Below, piece by piece: positions 23,610 through 36,699 of a DNA stretch of 64,000 nucleotides. A model generated the notes under the pieces. It worked only from the letters and a program-made list of their open reading frames with translations, did not search any database and was not told where the DNA came from. This DNA comes from Phorcus lineatus (lineage: Eukaryota; Mollusca; Gastropoda; Trochida; Trochidae). Location of the stretch: positions 12,908,501 through 12,972,500 of the forward strand of contig OV121087.1 in assembly GCA_921293015.1 (NCBI GenBank). The letters run 5' to 3'. A program made the translations under genes and the position numbers. Every line of letters starts with the position of its first letter. The first letter of the stretch is position 1.

Positions 23610-23880
23610 AATATGCGTGTTTCTGGTGTCTGGCATAAATCACAGGAACATATCAATCGAAGTCTAGCTGTAAGTGTGTAATAATCTGAACCTCATATTC
23701 TCCACGGGATTACCAGACACGAATGGTAATGAGAACATTTCCCCTGTTGGTGACATGTGTCCATTATAGATGTATTCTGTCTTTAGCTGCCAGCTTTACA
23801 GCTTTCCCTTTATAAAGAAAATTAGAACACCATGATAAATTTTCAATTCTATGATTAAGGTTATAATGTTTGTATGGTCT
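23610..23880 (+). promoter_or_regulatory. Conserved block E1, unit B (possible regulatory element)
   Basis: Counterpart of 10,590-10,870 and 35,340-35,600. It shares 'tgcgtgtttctg-tgtctg' and 'agctttccctttataaagaaaa' with unit C and 'gaacatttcccctg' with unit A. TTTATAAAG resembles a TATA box, but no transcript start can be shown. Confidence 0.45.
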
Positions 23881-24359
23881 TTTTTAAAATGACATCAGAA
23901 TCTAATCTCTTTTGCTGGAGATAAATTTGGTTAATATCGAATCAATAATTGTAATTGAACTTTTATGATTCTATTTAAATGAGAAAGATGTAATCACATC
24001 TTCATAATTTAATACTTCCCAGAATATAATATTAGTCAAAAGTGGTTATTGTCCTTGTTGAAAAAACACTATTTTATACCCAAAAAAAACCCAACTGTTT
24101 TTAGCACGTTTTGAAAATATATTAAGGATAGATAACTGACATTTGCTGGTGTATGTAATTGATATTATGCACTGAATGAAAAAGACTCCGTGTATTTCCT
24201 CTCAAAATAGCATGTAAAAGAGCAAACACACACTTTTTCCCTTAAGGATTCAAGTTAGAGATGACAAACACATTTTTGTCCTAATTCTTTTCAATAAACT
24301 GTCAACATCCAACACCTTTTTCGATAGACCAAACTATATAAGCATAATTAGACGTTACA

Positions 24360-24840
24360 GGTAATATGACACAGCACTTGACATACTAATTTATAGGACA
24401 ATTTCTAATCTGTATGTTAAAATTACATGCCCGAATGTACTCTTATTCCTGTGCATTATGTTAGTAAATTGATTTTCATCAAAAGCTCTCTTGACACCTG
24501 ACCTAGCTAATCTTCCCCACGTTGTTAGAATAGGCTCAATGTAATTGCTTTCTTAATCAAATTCAAAGACAAATTTCATTAATGAGAAACGTATTGTGGG
24601 GCGTGTCAAATTCATCACAATGAGGAATGAAAATAGATGATAGAAAGTATAATCAAATCAACTCTAGCGGAATACGATGTGGAATATATGTCAACCTTTA
24701 TGCTAAATAAATGTAGGCAATTATTATCGTTCTTAAATTATTAAACTTTCTGGCAAAGTTGCCATTCTTTCCAGAGTTATTCTAACCCTTTCAAATTCCA
24801 AAGTCCGAGTCCATATACTCTAATTCTTTTCATTCCCGAG
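24360..24840 (+). repeat. Module block F, unit B (empty site for the unit A transposon)
   Basis: It reads continuously through 'gagaaacgtattgtgggg', where unit A has its 2.74-kb insertion. It shares 'ctcttgacacctgacctagct' words and 'agagttattctaaccctttc' with unit C. Confidence 0.7.
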
Positions 24841-24999
24841 TCTAAAACGAGTAAGTGTAAGTTATTCTTGTTGTACATGCTTTTGTTAATGATATTTCCT
24901 TTAAACTTTATCCTTATGCCACACATAAGTAAAGCAGGTGCCAGGATATTCAGTTGATATTTGAGAGACGAATCAGAAGAAGATTGTAATGATTAATTC

Positions 25000-25230
25000 T
25001 GGTAAGGATATCAAGTTTCTATCGGTCAGACAATATTTGCATGACTAGCGTTATGACATTCAGTCAGAACGATAAATTAATTTACATAAATCAGCTGCTT
25101 AATATGGAACTGTGTCCGCGACCACACGACCTGGTAACTGACCTGTACGGTAGCATAATGAAGAGACCAACGAGTCGTCATCACGTGACTGGTCAAAAAG
25201 ACGCTTCAGCCAGGCGTATTTTGTTTCTTA
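25000..25230 (+). promoter_or_regulatory. Conserved block X, unit B, with E-box
   Basis: Counterpart of 14,640-14,880. CACGTG lies at 25,182-25,187 within 'tcatcacgtgactggtcaa', identical to unit A. A 70-codon frame at 25,041-25,253 spans the block but is broken in the other units. Confidence 0.5.
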
Positions 25231-26814
25231 GTTTCTGTCTGCATAACATTTAGCAGACAGTGTATCTTCTTTGCAACACAAATATCACTGATCAGTTATT
25301 CCAAAATCTTAGCTATTGCTAGCTATATTTCAAACAGAAGAACCATTCACTCTTCTTGATAACATTAATCTAAAAGGGCAAACAAAGAAGTTGATAAAGA
25401 AATACGAGTAAATCTTGACATTTACATACAGACTTACATTGTACCTATGCGTTTTATCACAAAACATTAAGCAACAAATGATTTTAGAAATGCTTGGTAA
25501 CGTCTAATATTTCTATATCTTGATGTAGCCCTCATCAGACATAAAATCATTGACTAAATATTGTGTATGTCTAATACATTAAAACAAATGGAAGCATCAA
25601 ATGCAAGAATAATTGCCTACATGTTATTGTAGTTGTGCAATATTTAGGACGTGATGACACCGTGTTTTTGTGTCAAATTTTATTGTTTTCTACTTAAAAC
25701 GGTGCTAAATTGAACATGAAAAACAAGGTAAAGAGCGAAAATTGCCAAAAAACCAAACAGCATAGAGGTTTGTCGTAAAGTTTATCTAAGTCGACTTTAT
25801 TTGTAGTCCTGTATGAAACAGCAATAAAAAATTAGTTTAAGCAAAGGGACGGTTATCAAATAATCAGATTCGGGTTCAGCAATCAGATAATTGGTTCATT
25901 CAGATGTTGAGCCTTTCCCTTACAAAGCAAAGACATTGCCGATTCGTAATGAAGTTATCAAAATCTAACAACAGCATTGGTCCTTTTATCAGTTTTTGTT
26001 CATAGTGAATGAATGAATGTATAGCAACATTGTTGAAAATACAGTACAATGGATAAAACTTTACGTATGTCTATTCAGCACCTGGAAGTATGAACTGACT
26101 TCAGGTTTTTTACAGCAAAAAAGCGGCTTCCTTAGTGCACGTTAGTTGTAATATGTAATGTTTTTGTTCTTTTTTTTGCTTTTTGATTTATGTTAGTAGT
26201 GACACTGATTGGCATATTTGATGTAGAAATGTTAATGTGGTCCTTTTACAGTGATGACCAAGTAGTTTGAAAGACGAAATGATATCTTTAACCCCAAAGT
26301 GCTTGTTTATAAACACCTTAATATAATATAGTCTTTCACTTATCCGTTTGACATGAGACATTGTGTGAATATTCGCATTTTATGAACTATTAAATACATG
26401 TTTACGTGTTAATTATTAACTAAAATTGCCAAATATGCTTAACAATTTTATGATATGATTTTTGAATGGATTGATACAAATTGATAGATACTAATCACAA
26501 AAACTTTATACTTATATGACATGTTATTCAGTTTCAAGGTCACAGCCAACAAAGATGCTTATAGCTTTTTGTATTTACATGTATCTTGATACAGTTGCGG
26601 AAAAATAGCACATCCTAAGAAAATTCACAAGCTGTTATGCTGTTCATTCGGTATCTGAAGATTGTCGTGAAATTCAGCTAAGACATCAACACGAAATATG
26701 CTGCATGAGAGTAAAAGTAGCATACGTTTGGACAAAGGACGTTGAATTTGATGCTTGCAATAATACAAATATTCTTAAGTCGTTATCGCACTACTGTGAT
26801 GTGTAGCTGGTAGC
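25231..26814. other. Module DNA between blocks X and Y, no gene seen
   Basis: AT-rich, mostly unalignable with units A and C by eye. Fragments such as 'atctaagtcgactttatttg' (25,785) match 'tataagtcgactttatttga' of unit A (15,537), so the backbone is shared. Confidence 0.5.
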
Positions 26815-27115
26815 TTGCCGAACACTTGGCCAGGTCTGGCGCTTGGTGACCATGAGAATGACATGAAGAGACTGACCAGTAGATCCCCCGGGATCAATTC
26901 GCTGTGGACATGAGGCTTCTCGTTACAAGTCGACCTATTTGTGCGTCCCAGACTATCTTAAATAGATCTAATCCTGCATTTAGGACGCCACTCAGGGAGC
27001 TGTTAGTAATCAAACATTAACCTGATAAGACTGGGCGTCTGGAAGGCTTTTCTTCAGTGGGCCGGTGCTTGTGGTGAGTTTGTTTCAGCACTTGAGCTGT
27101 GAGTTATAACGAGGG
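26815..27115 (+). promoter_or_regulatory. Highly conserved block Y, unit B
   Basis: Over about 300 bp roughly nine bases in ten match unit C by eye, far above the surrounding module DNA. It contains 'ggccaggtctggcgcttgg', the GATCCC-CC-GGGATC palindrome (26,882-26,895), 'cgttacaagtcgac' and 'gagtttgtttcagcacttgag'. Six-frame reading finds stops in B and C (a TAA just after the GTCGAC codons on the minus strand). It could be a control element, a non-coding RNA segment or a gene-conversion tract. Confidence 0.5.
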
Positions 27116-27529
27116 GATTCGAATTAGAATCAATGATTAAGAAAATAAGAATTACAAAAAAATAATTTTCAATGTTTGCAATTAAGATTTGTCCCTGAAA
27201 AGCTTACACTTTCAAAGAATCAGTAAAAATATCCCAAGCTGAACGTTTATGATGTGGTTATCTTATTTGTAAGTGTCATTGTCAACTTGATGAATCGAAT
27301 CAATGAGATATTTCAGATATAAATATCGTTAAATAATAGCTTCATCTTTTCTGTGTAAGACACAATAAATGCTAAAAATATATGGAACTTACTTGAATTT
27401 AGGTGGTTTAAGCTTTAGATATTTTTTACATTCGATGTTATTAACTTAGAATTTATAATGTATATTAATATTACGACACATGAAAACATGTTGTAGTCAT
27501 TTGAATGCATAATTCAGTAGTTCCTTTCA

Positions 27530-27860
27530 ATTGCAGTTTCAGCTGAACATGATTAGAGTGCCGTTGGATTTGGTCATTAAGGAACTAATGTGAAATATGT
27601 TGATAATAGATTTAACGGAAAAGCAAATATAATTTGTCTTATCTTGGCCACTGGATCTGTTTTCATATCAAATATTCCTCGAATAAAACAAATTTCCCTA
27701 AAAATGTCCCAGACCTATCAAGATTGTGCATCGCAATTTAAATGCAAAGTGTTTTGGAATGTCCTTTGAAATTTACATTCATCAACCCTTATTGATTGCA
27801 CTGAGTGCTAAGCCCCGTCCATTCTGTGACAGCATCAGCCTAATTAGCGTGACATGATCG
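27530..27860 (+). repeat. Module block W, unit B
   Basis: Counterpart of 17,990-18,400 and 40,915-41,290: 'atttaaatgcaaagtgttttgg', 'ttgattgcactgagtgc', 'ccccgtccattctgtgacagc'. No shared frame. Confidence 0.7.
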
Positions 27861-28679
27861 CGATGAGGGTTGCTTTTGGGATTCCTCAAGCTACAAAGAC
27901 ATCGTCGTGCGTGTGATTGCTGTGCCATATATGTTGAAAAAGAATATTAATTATGTCTGAGAAAGAAATTTGTGCACCAAGAGTAGGAGGATATCATTCA
28001 TTAAAAAACATAATTTCGTTATTCTAGAATACAAAATAGATATGAATGATATGATCAATGATCTTGTATTATACTTTTTTGTATGAATTCGTTCATGCCG
28101 AAAGAAATTGATTGTGTAATACTAGTAAGAATCACTTGTTTTTGCAATATTATACAAATTATTTCCCACCATGTATATTCTGATGTTAATGATGGTACTT
28201 ACTACACAACACATTTGTTACAGTCATCATAGTCTATTCATAAACTCAAATTTATCATTTGACAATACTTGACTATCGTTTACTGTATATGTATTTTCAT
28301 TTGATATAAGGGAATTCATTGCATTATTGTTTTCATGTTCATGCTGATAATGTTGAAAAAAGTCTCCATGTTATACCAAATACAGGTTTCTGTTTTCAAG
28401 GAACAAGGCTGGAATCTAAAAAATTGTGGACAATACATTGCTATTGGGTTGTTCAACTTTATTCACAAACAGATGATCAGGAATAATCAGGGACTGACTA
28501 CCAGATGAAAAGACAGCTGGACAGCCCATGAAAACTGCATTAACCTTGTAGCCAAATTGGTCCTTCCTTTTTTAGCAATCATTCATCCGTTGATTCGAAA
28601 CTCAAAAGACATTACTGGAGGTTTTCCCTCGCCCGTAGTTTTTCCATTGTTAATTTCATCAACTACTTATCAGTGTTGT

Positions 28680-29650
28680 ATATAAGCGATGTTGTTCGAT
28701 GTCAGTAAGAGGGAAATCACCTCTGTAAGACTAATAGAGATGTTTACACCCTCACGCAGGAACAACACACGTCCGGTAATTATTGTCTTCACAAATAAAA
28801 TTAAAATTTACCATTTGTCAACTTTATATTTTATAACTGTATATTTGGGGATGCATTAGGAGATTGCTAAGCAGATATGTCAATCCGTGATTTACTTTAA
28901 ATATGTAAAAAAATTCCTCATAAATATTTACGATATTTTAGAATAACATTGCCCTAGCACAAAGGAAAATTAACTAAAATATCATTATGTTTTAGTTCTT
29001 GATTGCTTAGTCAGGCATTTGCAACACTCAAAAACGTCGATATTTCTATAGGAACAAATGTAATATTTTGTATCCGACTGACGTTATTCTTGTATGAAAT
29101 AGCTGTGCATCTCACAGATACAAAATTAAACCCTTTTATATCGAATGTTAATTAACAGTTCTCATTTTTTAAAAACTTGCATGTAACCAATTTTTCAAAC
29201 TTTCAAACAGGTGGTTCTGTGTTATTTTCATTAAGATTAACACTCTCTGTGTGTTACGTTTTTTTAGCTTGTCCCACTGGTCATTTCAAATGTTCGGTCT
29301 CACAGTGTTGCAAAATTATACAGGTGGGACTCTAATTTCATTGTTCATTGCTATCATCAACTATCCTTTCATGCCAAATTTTGACGAAATTACGCAATGC
29401 ATCATGTAATTCAATGATGACAAATGATCAGCTTGATAATCATGGTGTAGAATGTGTGATGAAAAGTCAGTAATTTGAGATCAATATGACACGTTGGCAG
29501 AGTTTGCATAACATTGAATTGTCAAGGAATTGGTTTTCTGTAAAATCAGAAAAGAGCTATTGTGAGCAAAACTGTATGTTTATACTTCTTCTTTTGAACT
29601 TGATATAAATAAAAGGGATATGTGTCTTGATTACTTGAAAAGAAAACCCA
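28680..29650 (+). repeat. Module block V, unit B
   Basis: It matches 41,340-42,230: 'aaatcacctctgtaagactaatag', 'tttacacac/cctc', 'ttgtcttcacaaat', 'cctagcacaaaggaaa', 'gcaacactcaaaa-cgtcg', 'ctctctgtgtgttacg' and 'gtcccactggtcatttcaaatg'. Non-coding by inspection. No equivalent was found in unit A. Confidence 0.65.
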
Positions 29651-30019
29651 AAATATTATAATGAAATTTTAAATTTTTGAAAAAATCGAATTTTCAATTG
29701 AACAGTATTTGAAATTTTTGTATTTTGAATTATTTTCAAGTGTCAATAATAAATAAATTAGTTCAAGTTATAAGTTGTTAAATTAAAGCTTGGATAATTC
29801 AACAGGAACATTGTTGATATTGAAACATATACTGTAACTTATGATGAATCACTTATGATTATAATTAACTTTATTAAAAATGATAACATTACATTTAATT
29901 CCTTTCAAAGGACTACATTTCGTATATACATTATGAAAAAATAATTAATAAATAATGAGTTTTGAATGATCTAGATCTCATGTTTTAAATAAACACATAA
30001 TTATTTGAAGAGGAATAAT

Positions 30020-30440
30020 CCAATTGTTTCAACTGTTAATAATTTCGATTCATTCTCAATCCAAACAGATGTTCATATTATTGAAGAATTGTAAACAAAT
30101 GCTGAATGAGGGAAATCAATTAATAAGATACAACAATAAAAGATTGAGTGCGTCAAGTTTCTTTTTTGAACAAAAGGATTTAAGAGAACTATTCATTAAT
30201 GAGACAATGGATGACATGATATGTGTTTGGTGAGTTTAAAATTCAACACAAAATTAAACGAAATTCATCAAATGTCTCACACCAACACGGCCTCAAGTAT
30301 ATGCTTTAAGTAAAAGTTTTAAACTTATATTGATAAAAATCTAAATCTAATAGTTTTATTGTCGGGGCAGCAATAATGAAGTGCCCGTTTTTCGTACAAA
30401 AGAATGTAACAAATCACAAGGGACCAATCATCAAACCTTG
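30020..30440 (+). repeat. Module block U, unit B
   Basis: It matches 42,840-43,265 ('cattctca-tccaaacagatg', 'gggaaatcaatta', 'caa-aaaagattgag', then 'tacaaaagaatg' and 'atcaaacctt/cgacatcaac'). A weaker third copy may lie at 50,280-50,460. A 69-codon frame at 30,024-30,233 covers it, but unit C has stops and indels. Confidence 0.55.
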
Positions 30441-32949
30441 ACATCAACGAAATTGCGTTTGAAGTTTGAGTGAATAAAGGCATAGATTAACCTTTATAGA
30501 TTTGATGATATGATTTGTGATGTGCTTTTTTGTACAACTAAGTGTAGACACCTGTCGTTTTATTTTTCAATCTTTCATACGACACAATTGCCTTATATAA
30601 ATAAAAATTGTAAAACGAAAATTGTATGAGGAAATTTTACAGCTTTACGATCCTTAATTAATGGTTATATGGAACTACAGAGTGTATGTGTTGTTTATCA
30701 TACGAAAATCATACTAAACAACACAAAAAATCATCTTACAGCTTTGACAGATAAATGTGTATATGTTCTGAAGAACACTAAGATGTTTTTGGCTAAAATG
30801 AGTTTTTCATATCTTTAGAACCTGAGTAAGAAGGTATTATCTTGCCCATAACTCTTATAGCGAGTAACAGTTTTTGATTAATACATGATATGCTTCTTTA
30901 TTTAAAATAAAAAATTTAATTACTATTTGAACCTTTTTGAATCGAATAAAATTTTGAAATTTGTGTTTGTTAATGTGATTTAGCATCTCGTGCTTAATTA
31001 ACAAAATTGTAAAGAGGTATGCATTGAAATTAAAATAAACAGAATGTAAAACTTTTGTTTAACCTTGTTATATCGCAATATGTACTGTTTCCAACAACAA
31101 AGAAGATGTAAAGTTCCGTCATATGAAATATATTTCCAACACACATTTCAGGTATTAAAATAGAATAAAATTTGCTTAACCTTGCTACTTATACGTATTC
31201 CAACACCTCACAACATGTAAGAAGTCTAACAAGAAACATCTTTCCAAAATACTTTTCAGGGATTAAAACGACTGTGAAATGACAGGTTCTAAGGCAAACA
31301 TGCCAATAACATACGTCAAAATTTATGAATAATAATTTTAAGCTTAATTAACTATTTTGATCAATTCTGATGAAATAATAGGACCTGTTTAATTACCTTA
31401 ATATTTGTACTTATTATGACATTTGATAGAAGGAGTTCATTGAAATGTCAAAACATGCATATGAATATATGGGTATTTAGAATATATATTTATAAGCTAA
31501 TGATAAAAACGAATCAAATTTGACTTTCAAACAAAGGCATGCTATGGATGCTACCAAATTATGTCTGTCCATAAAATATATGCATTATTCATTGAGATCC
31601 CCTTTTGTATTATGTCATAAGTTACAGTGATGTGAAAATAAATTTTGCATAATTGACAATTGTCATGTCAATATTGACAGGTTCTAACTCCCGTATGGAC
31701 AGGAGACTGTTTCATTTCAGAGAATATTATGTGGCAACTTGCGGTTATCATTTCTATTTTGACAAATATTCAATGTTGAATTTTGATAAATAGACAAATC
31801 TAATTAGCAGTTGTCATGCTAATTCTATTCATGTATAATATGCAAACTGTCAAGTAAAATTAAATAGATGTATGCACGAATAATCGTTTATAATGTGACA
31901 AATATGCCAAAGCATCTTTCGAATTCATTGAATTTACATGATCATGAAAGTTAAATAACATATGAATATCATGAAAAATTAAATAGCGGATTTCTTCTCG
32001 GGATATCGATATGTTAAATAGTCACTCGTTTGGCTATTTTTATTGACAGGACTGACATAAAATTGTTAACATTGACAACACGTTATTGAGTGACGCTTAA
32101 CCTTGTGTCCTTTTTACATGATTTTTAATATTATTCAGTTTTAGCTCTGCCCAAAGCATAGTGTATGCACTCAAAGCTTAATGGCAAACATTTCCTTGCT
32201 TAATAACATAACCCCATAACACATAATGCAGATCAGCCACCTTGCACCCTAGTGTTTTACATGAGCAGATAAGCCATCATTATGTGTCAATTAATCGCTG
32301 TCTGGGGTCACGTGCCGGAAAATAGTCAATGTTCAAGTGAAAAGTGAAAGTGTGAATCATCATTGAATTAACTATTCCTCCAAAACTAAAGTCTTTTCTT
32401 TTCAAAATATTAGTCTATGAGTGAGCAACAAAAGACATGTTCTGTACATTTTGAGCTCATTTATTAGTGTCATGAGACTATATCGTCAAGACAACTTTTC
32501 AATTTTAGAAGGTAAGTTCTTTCAAAATCAACTCCTCCCACACATTTGTATCAATCTTTTTAAAACTATAAACTTACCTTTGGTCACATCATTGATGCAC
32601 ATATCGAAGTTAATGGCTGTTGTAATGAATAATATCAATAATAATGAACACTACACAATCACTTGAAATGCTTCTTAAGAAGGTAAAGGTGATGTTGCTC
32701 TCTCAGTCCAATCTTGTTTTAAAAATGCATTGTGTGGTCAAAATAACACATGAATTAACTGGATTAAACAAAAGCACATTCGTCCTATATTAAATTGTAA
32801 GAGGCATGTAAATATATAATCAGCAACGTAAGCTGACATTTGTCGTTACAATTGATGTCTTGACAAAATTACCGTTTAAAATGGTATCATTTACCCTAAT
32901 ATGACCACATCTCCACCAATCGGATGTCCAGACAATATGCGAGCATAAT
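30441..32949. other. Module end of unit B (block S), no gene seen
   Basis: Parts align with 44,530-46,380: 'aaattaaaataaacagaatg' (31,030) against 44,570, 'ttgagatccccttttgta' and 'caatgttgaat' (31,590-31,800) against 45,460-45,690, and 'gaatcatcattgaattaactat' (32,353) against 46,297. A frame at 32,421-32,666 has no recognised domain. Confidence 0.5.
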
Positions 32950-33475
32950 AACAAACATTCTGATCTACCTGACATCCTGAATTACTAATTTATCTACTGC
33001 CATCTTCCTGGTACAATGTGTCTTACTTATTGACGTTTTCTTGGCCAGGATATTTGGTCACATTTAACATCCTAACGTCCTAGTTGCTGTCTAGACTGCT
33101 TTTCACCTTGTGATCAATTTGGTGTCTCTTAAAGCGTCCTTACCGAAAGTGATTTGTTTGATGTTTACTGAGTAAATCTTATTTGCGTGATCAACAAAGT
33201 AGTACAAGTAAGAAGCATTCAATAACGATGATTTCAAAGTATACATTAGGAGTAGATCATTATCAGTACTTCCTGCAATTTGATGTTAATTGTTTTCAGT
33301 CAGGTAACATATTCATGCCTGACCAGGATTCAATTTTGAAACTTAAACTCATAAAGGAATATATAGTTGGAAGTATCTCTGACTTTGCCTCTCCCACTAA
33401 CAAACTGCAGAAACCAAGCACTATGTATTCAATTCTCTACACTTTGTTTATCAGTGAAATAAATAATTTGGTGCC
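32950..33475 (+). repeat. Module block Z, unit C
   Basis: Counterpart of 8745-9290: 'gacatcctgaattact', 'cttcctggtaca', 'tgcgtgatcaacaaagtagtac', 'gtaagaagcatt', 'tcaaagtatacattaggagt', 'tatcagta', 'attgttttcagtcaggtaa'. A 98-codon frame at 33,183-33,479 covers much of it, but the aligned frame is broken in unit A. Confidence 0.75.
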
Positions 33476-34919
33476 GTAGTAATAAAAGGGAACATCAAGA
33501 ATTTCGTAGAATCTGCATGATGTAACAATGAACTACTTCCAAATTATCATTAAACTTAGAATGCAATCTTTTCCGCAGCTAGTTACAACATATTGCAACC
33601 ATTTGTAAGCCCAACTCACACTACGCACTATTGCACTACGGTAACATTAAGATTCGATCTGTTATGTGAAAACGGGTTTCTGTGAGTGAGGTTCACGATG
33701 TTGGTACAATCAAAAGATCACAATTCTAACTCCGTTGGAGCATAATCAAAACAAACTTGACACAACGCTTTCACAATGCAATCACGGATGGTGTAAGAAT
33801 AATTCACGATTTTAAATTGCTTTGTGTTAATGCAAAATAAGTTAACCATTGCTTTTAATGATCAACGTGGAATTGTAAAATTGTGAAGTACAATGGCATT
33901 GCGATAAAGATGAGGGCATATATTACTATTTCTAACATTATCTTCGGACAATCTTCCTGAGGTATTCTATCATCTTCTGCCTTTATGCAAATAACTACCG
34001 ATGGTGTTTCACAGGCATTACATCTGATTCAAACCAGTTGAATTTCCAGATCATGTAAGGAAGTATACATCTTGACATCGAGAAACTTGCCAAGTCAATC
34101 GATAATTGAGGACATTATAATTAGTTTCCTACCTAATTATGAAACATCCGAGATTCTACATGCTCTTCATCACATTCCCTTGTTCTATAAGAATATTGAG
34201 CGCCAAATACCTTTTTCGAGTAGTAGGTCATTAATTGTTATCATTCCAAAAACCTGATTAAGTGGCAAATACTTTATAATTGGCCAATGTCATGTGAGTC
34301 CAGCGCAATATAAGTATCAACATTGTTATCAGTATTACATGTTTTGTGCAAAATGATTCAGTTTAATTTCTTATTGATAATAAGTTCATCTGCGGTTTCA
34401 TTCTAACAGAGAACAAACCAAAGCAAACATTATATTCCATTTACCAGTGAAATCACTATTTCTTTGTCTAATGTGTTCGGGAGTTGATTTGTATTTACTT
34501 ATTTGAATTTTCGTATGATTGCCTATGAAAATTATACATATTTGGATAAGTCCTATGCGTATAATCTTCACAATAGCATGAAGATCTTGAACACTGATAT
34601 GCGACTTTTGCAGTATACAGTTTAAATGTATACCATACCTTTGATGCGCTACCAAAAAAGTTGGCTTGTGATGAATTTTTGTTGCATTTTATCATACCTT
34701 GAATCAAAATCTTGCAAAATTTGTCACCTTTTTTCTTCCCTATTATTAAAAGGTATAATTTAATGTCGAAAATTCCTTGTTAGTTTTCACAAATATTGCA
34801 CATTTATGCATATTTAAACTTTGTATTCTGCACAATAAAATTTCAAATAATCATAAACTCAAAAGTACACAAATATATTATATCGAGTATGCACTTTGCA
34901 CTTTGAGTCTTCTTTACAC
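33476..34919. other. Module DNA, no gene supported
   Basis: AT-rich. Two overlapping minus-strand frames (34,398-34,655 and 34,495-34,707) and one plus frame (34,072-34,257) have no recognised domain. Confidence 0.4.
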
Positions 34920-35383
34920 AGCAAAGCATCTTAAATAGCCTTGTGTGAAGACAAAGTATTTGTTCATGAAAGGAATGTCTGCTCACGAAAGACATGGTCG
35001 ATACATTGGGTGATGACTCCCTTGCAAATTACCACGGGTGCCAATTGGTGCAAAGAATGTAAACTGGTGACCAGAAACAGACCAGACATTTCAAAGGAAC
35101 TTTGGGCTCGATTCAGGGGAGACAGGGATAATTTCCAAAAACCAAAGCAAACAGTGGAAGCATGCCTATTCCCAATTCCAAAACCTGTGGTAAAATCTGC
35201 AGCTATCAGACACTGGATCAATCCTGTCAAAATCATTATGACAACCATTGGAAAAAATTGCAACATTAAGTCAGGATAAATCTGTGTAAAATAGATGAGA
35301 GAAACCATGCAACTACATGTACTGTGAATATGCCCTGAAACATTAGCGTGTTTCTGATGTCTGATTTGTGAACAAATCAATCG
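34920..35383. other. Unclassified segment with long open frames on both strands
   Basis: It is less AT-rich than its surroundings. The plus strand is open at 34,941-35,279 (112 codons, with 'TRNRPDISKELWARFRGDRD') and the minus strand at 34,964-35,380 (138 codons, the longest in module DNA). Neither has a recognised domain. It is absent from the same place in units A and B, so it is probably an inserted fragment of a gene or transposon. The minus frame is rich in hydrophobic residues, as often happens opposite a coding strand, so I slightly favour the plus strand. Confidence 0.3.
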
Positions 35384-35600
35384 AAGATATCTGCAAGTTA
35401 ATATTATCTTATATGATTAACAGAAACTCTCTACAAGTTTATCAGATAAGTATGTTTATAAGAACATTTTCCCTGGTGGAGATTATAGATGTATTCTGTC
35501 GTTTGCTGTCAGCTACATAGCTTTCCCTTTATAAAGAAAAGTAAAGCACCATGATAAATGTTTAATTCCACGATTAAGGTTAAAATGTTTAATGTTTTTT
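35340..35600 (+). promoter_or_regulatory. Conserved block E1, unit C (possible regulatory element)
   Basis: Counterpart of 10,590-10,870 and 23,610-23,880. It keeps 'tagcgtgtttctgatgtctg', 'ataagaacattttccctg', 'agatgtattctgtcgttt' and 'agctttccctttataaagaaaa', followed by 'caccatgataaat' as in unit B. Confidence 0.45.
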
Positions 35601-36699
35601 AAATGAGGATAAAGAGGATTAGGATCGAATCACGATTAATGATTTAATTTTCATAATTTCTTTGACTGATACAGATGTCATCTAACCTTAAAAAAATATT
35701 GACCAGAAAATAATGTTCATCAAAACCGTTAATGTGTATGTTGAAAACACAATAATTCATAACGAAAACAACAACATGTTTAAAGAAAAAATATATCAAA
35801 TAATAACAACAACTGGGACAGTATAGTATGGATAACACTTCATGAAAAACACTCCTGGTAATTAGCATTCTCAAACGATAGCAAAGAACAGAAAACAAAC
35901 ACTTGTTCACTAATATACTATTTTCAAAGACAGCAATCACAATTTTCTCATTAGTTTTTTTTTCATTAACTGTCAATGAGAAATGTTTTTTAATACTTTT
36001 CTGATAAACCAAACTACTTTAGGGTTGTTTTGTGCCTCTGTTGATGTATAATAACAAACTATATAAAATATGGTACAGCGATTTTTTTTACAAAATCCTT
36101 TGCTGTTAAACATCGATAGAGGCACGAAATATGTGAATCCTTGCATATAATTAAGATATTTACATTTACACAATATAACATAGTTGAATGACAATTCAGA
36201 AATCTATCAAATAAAACGGCAGAAGATTTAATTTCGTTTCTTCAAAATTGACGCAAAGTTCGTCTTAACTCGCATCCGCATTTTTGAAATAATCCTCGAC
36301 ATTCAAAATGGTTACCATTTCTGAAAAGATACGATTTATTCTATAGAACTTTTTAGATATAAAACTCTGAAGTTTTCGGTGAAGGTAAAAATTAATCTTT
36401 GATGACAATACTATTATTTGGTTGTCGACGTTGTAATGAAGATAATGAGATACTTACATTTCTTATTTTTGCAAATAAACCACAATTACGCATAGTTGTC
36501 ATAACTGAACGAGCTGTTGCGTCAATGTCCTCTGTGAGGTTGTAACATCACAAAGTTTTAATGCACGAGCTATTATTGCAAATTTTTTCTACATTCATCG
36601 CGAAATGGTTGCAGGTTTGAGAGAGCTCTTGTCCAATCTGAATCGCCGAATGACATGTACAAAACTTATTATGTATTTATAAAGAATAATTTAACAAGA
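35601..36699. other. Module DNA, no gene supported
   Basis: Two minus-strand frames (35,644-36,012, 122 codons; 35,973-36,194) are rich in F, Y, I and C from AT-rich DNA, without a domain. Unit B shows no matching frame. Confidence 0.4.

Larger units (their letters stand above)
20935..32900 (+). repeat. 12-kb module, unit B
   Basis: Second copy and the least interrupted. Blocks in order: Z 20,935-21,440, E0 21,700-21,830 and 22,800-23,030, E1 23,610-23,880, F 24,360-24,840, X 25,000-25,230, Y 26,815-27,115, W 27,530-27,860, V 28,680-29,650, U 30,020-30,440, S 30,990-32,390. Everything from V onward is matched only in unit C. No transposon is visible inside. The longest plausible frames are under 100 codons and none is shared. 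Confidence 0.75.

Noticed and set aside
33183-33479. 98-codon frame in block Z, unit C
   Set aside because: Not open in the aligned sequence of unit A; no domain.
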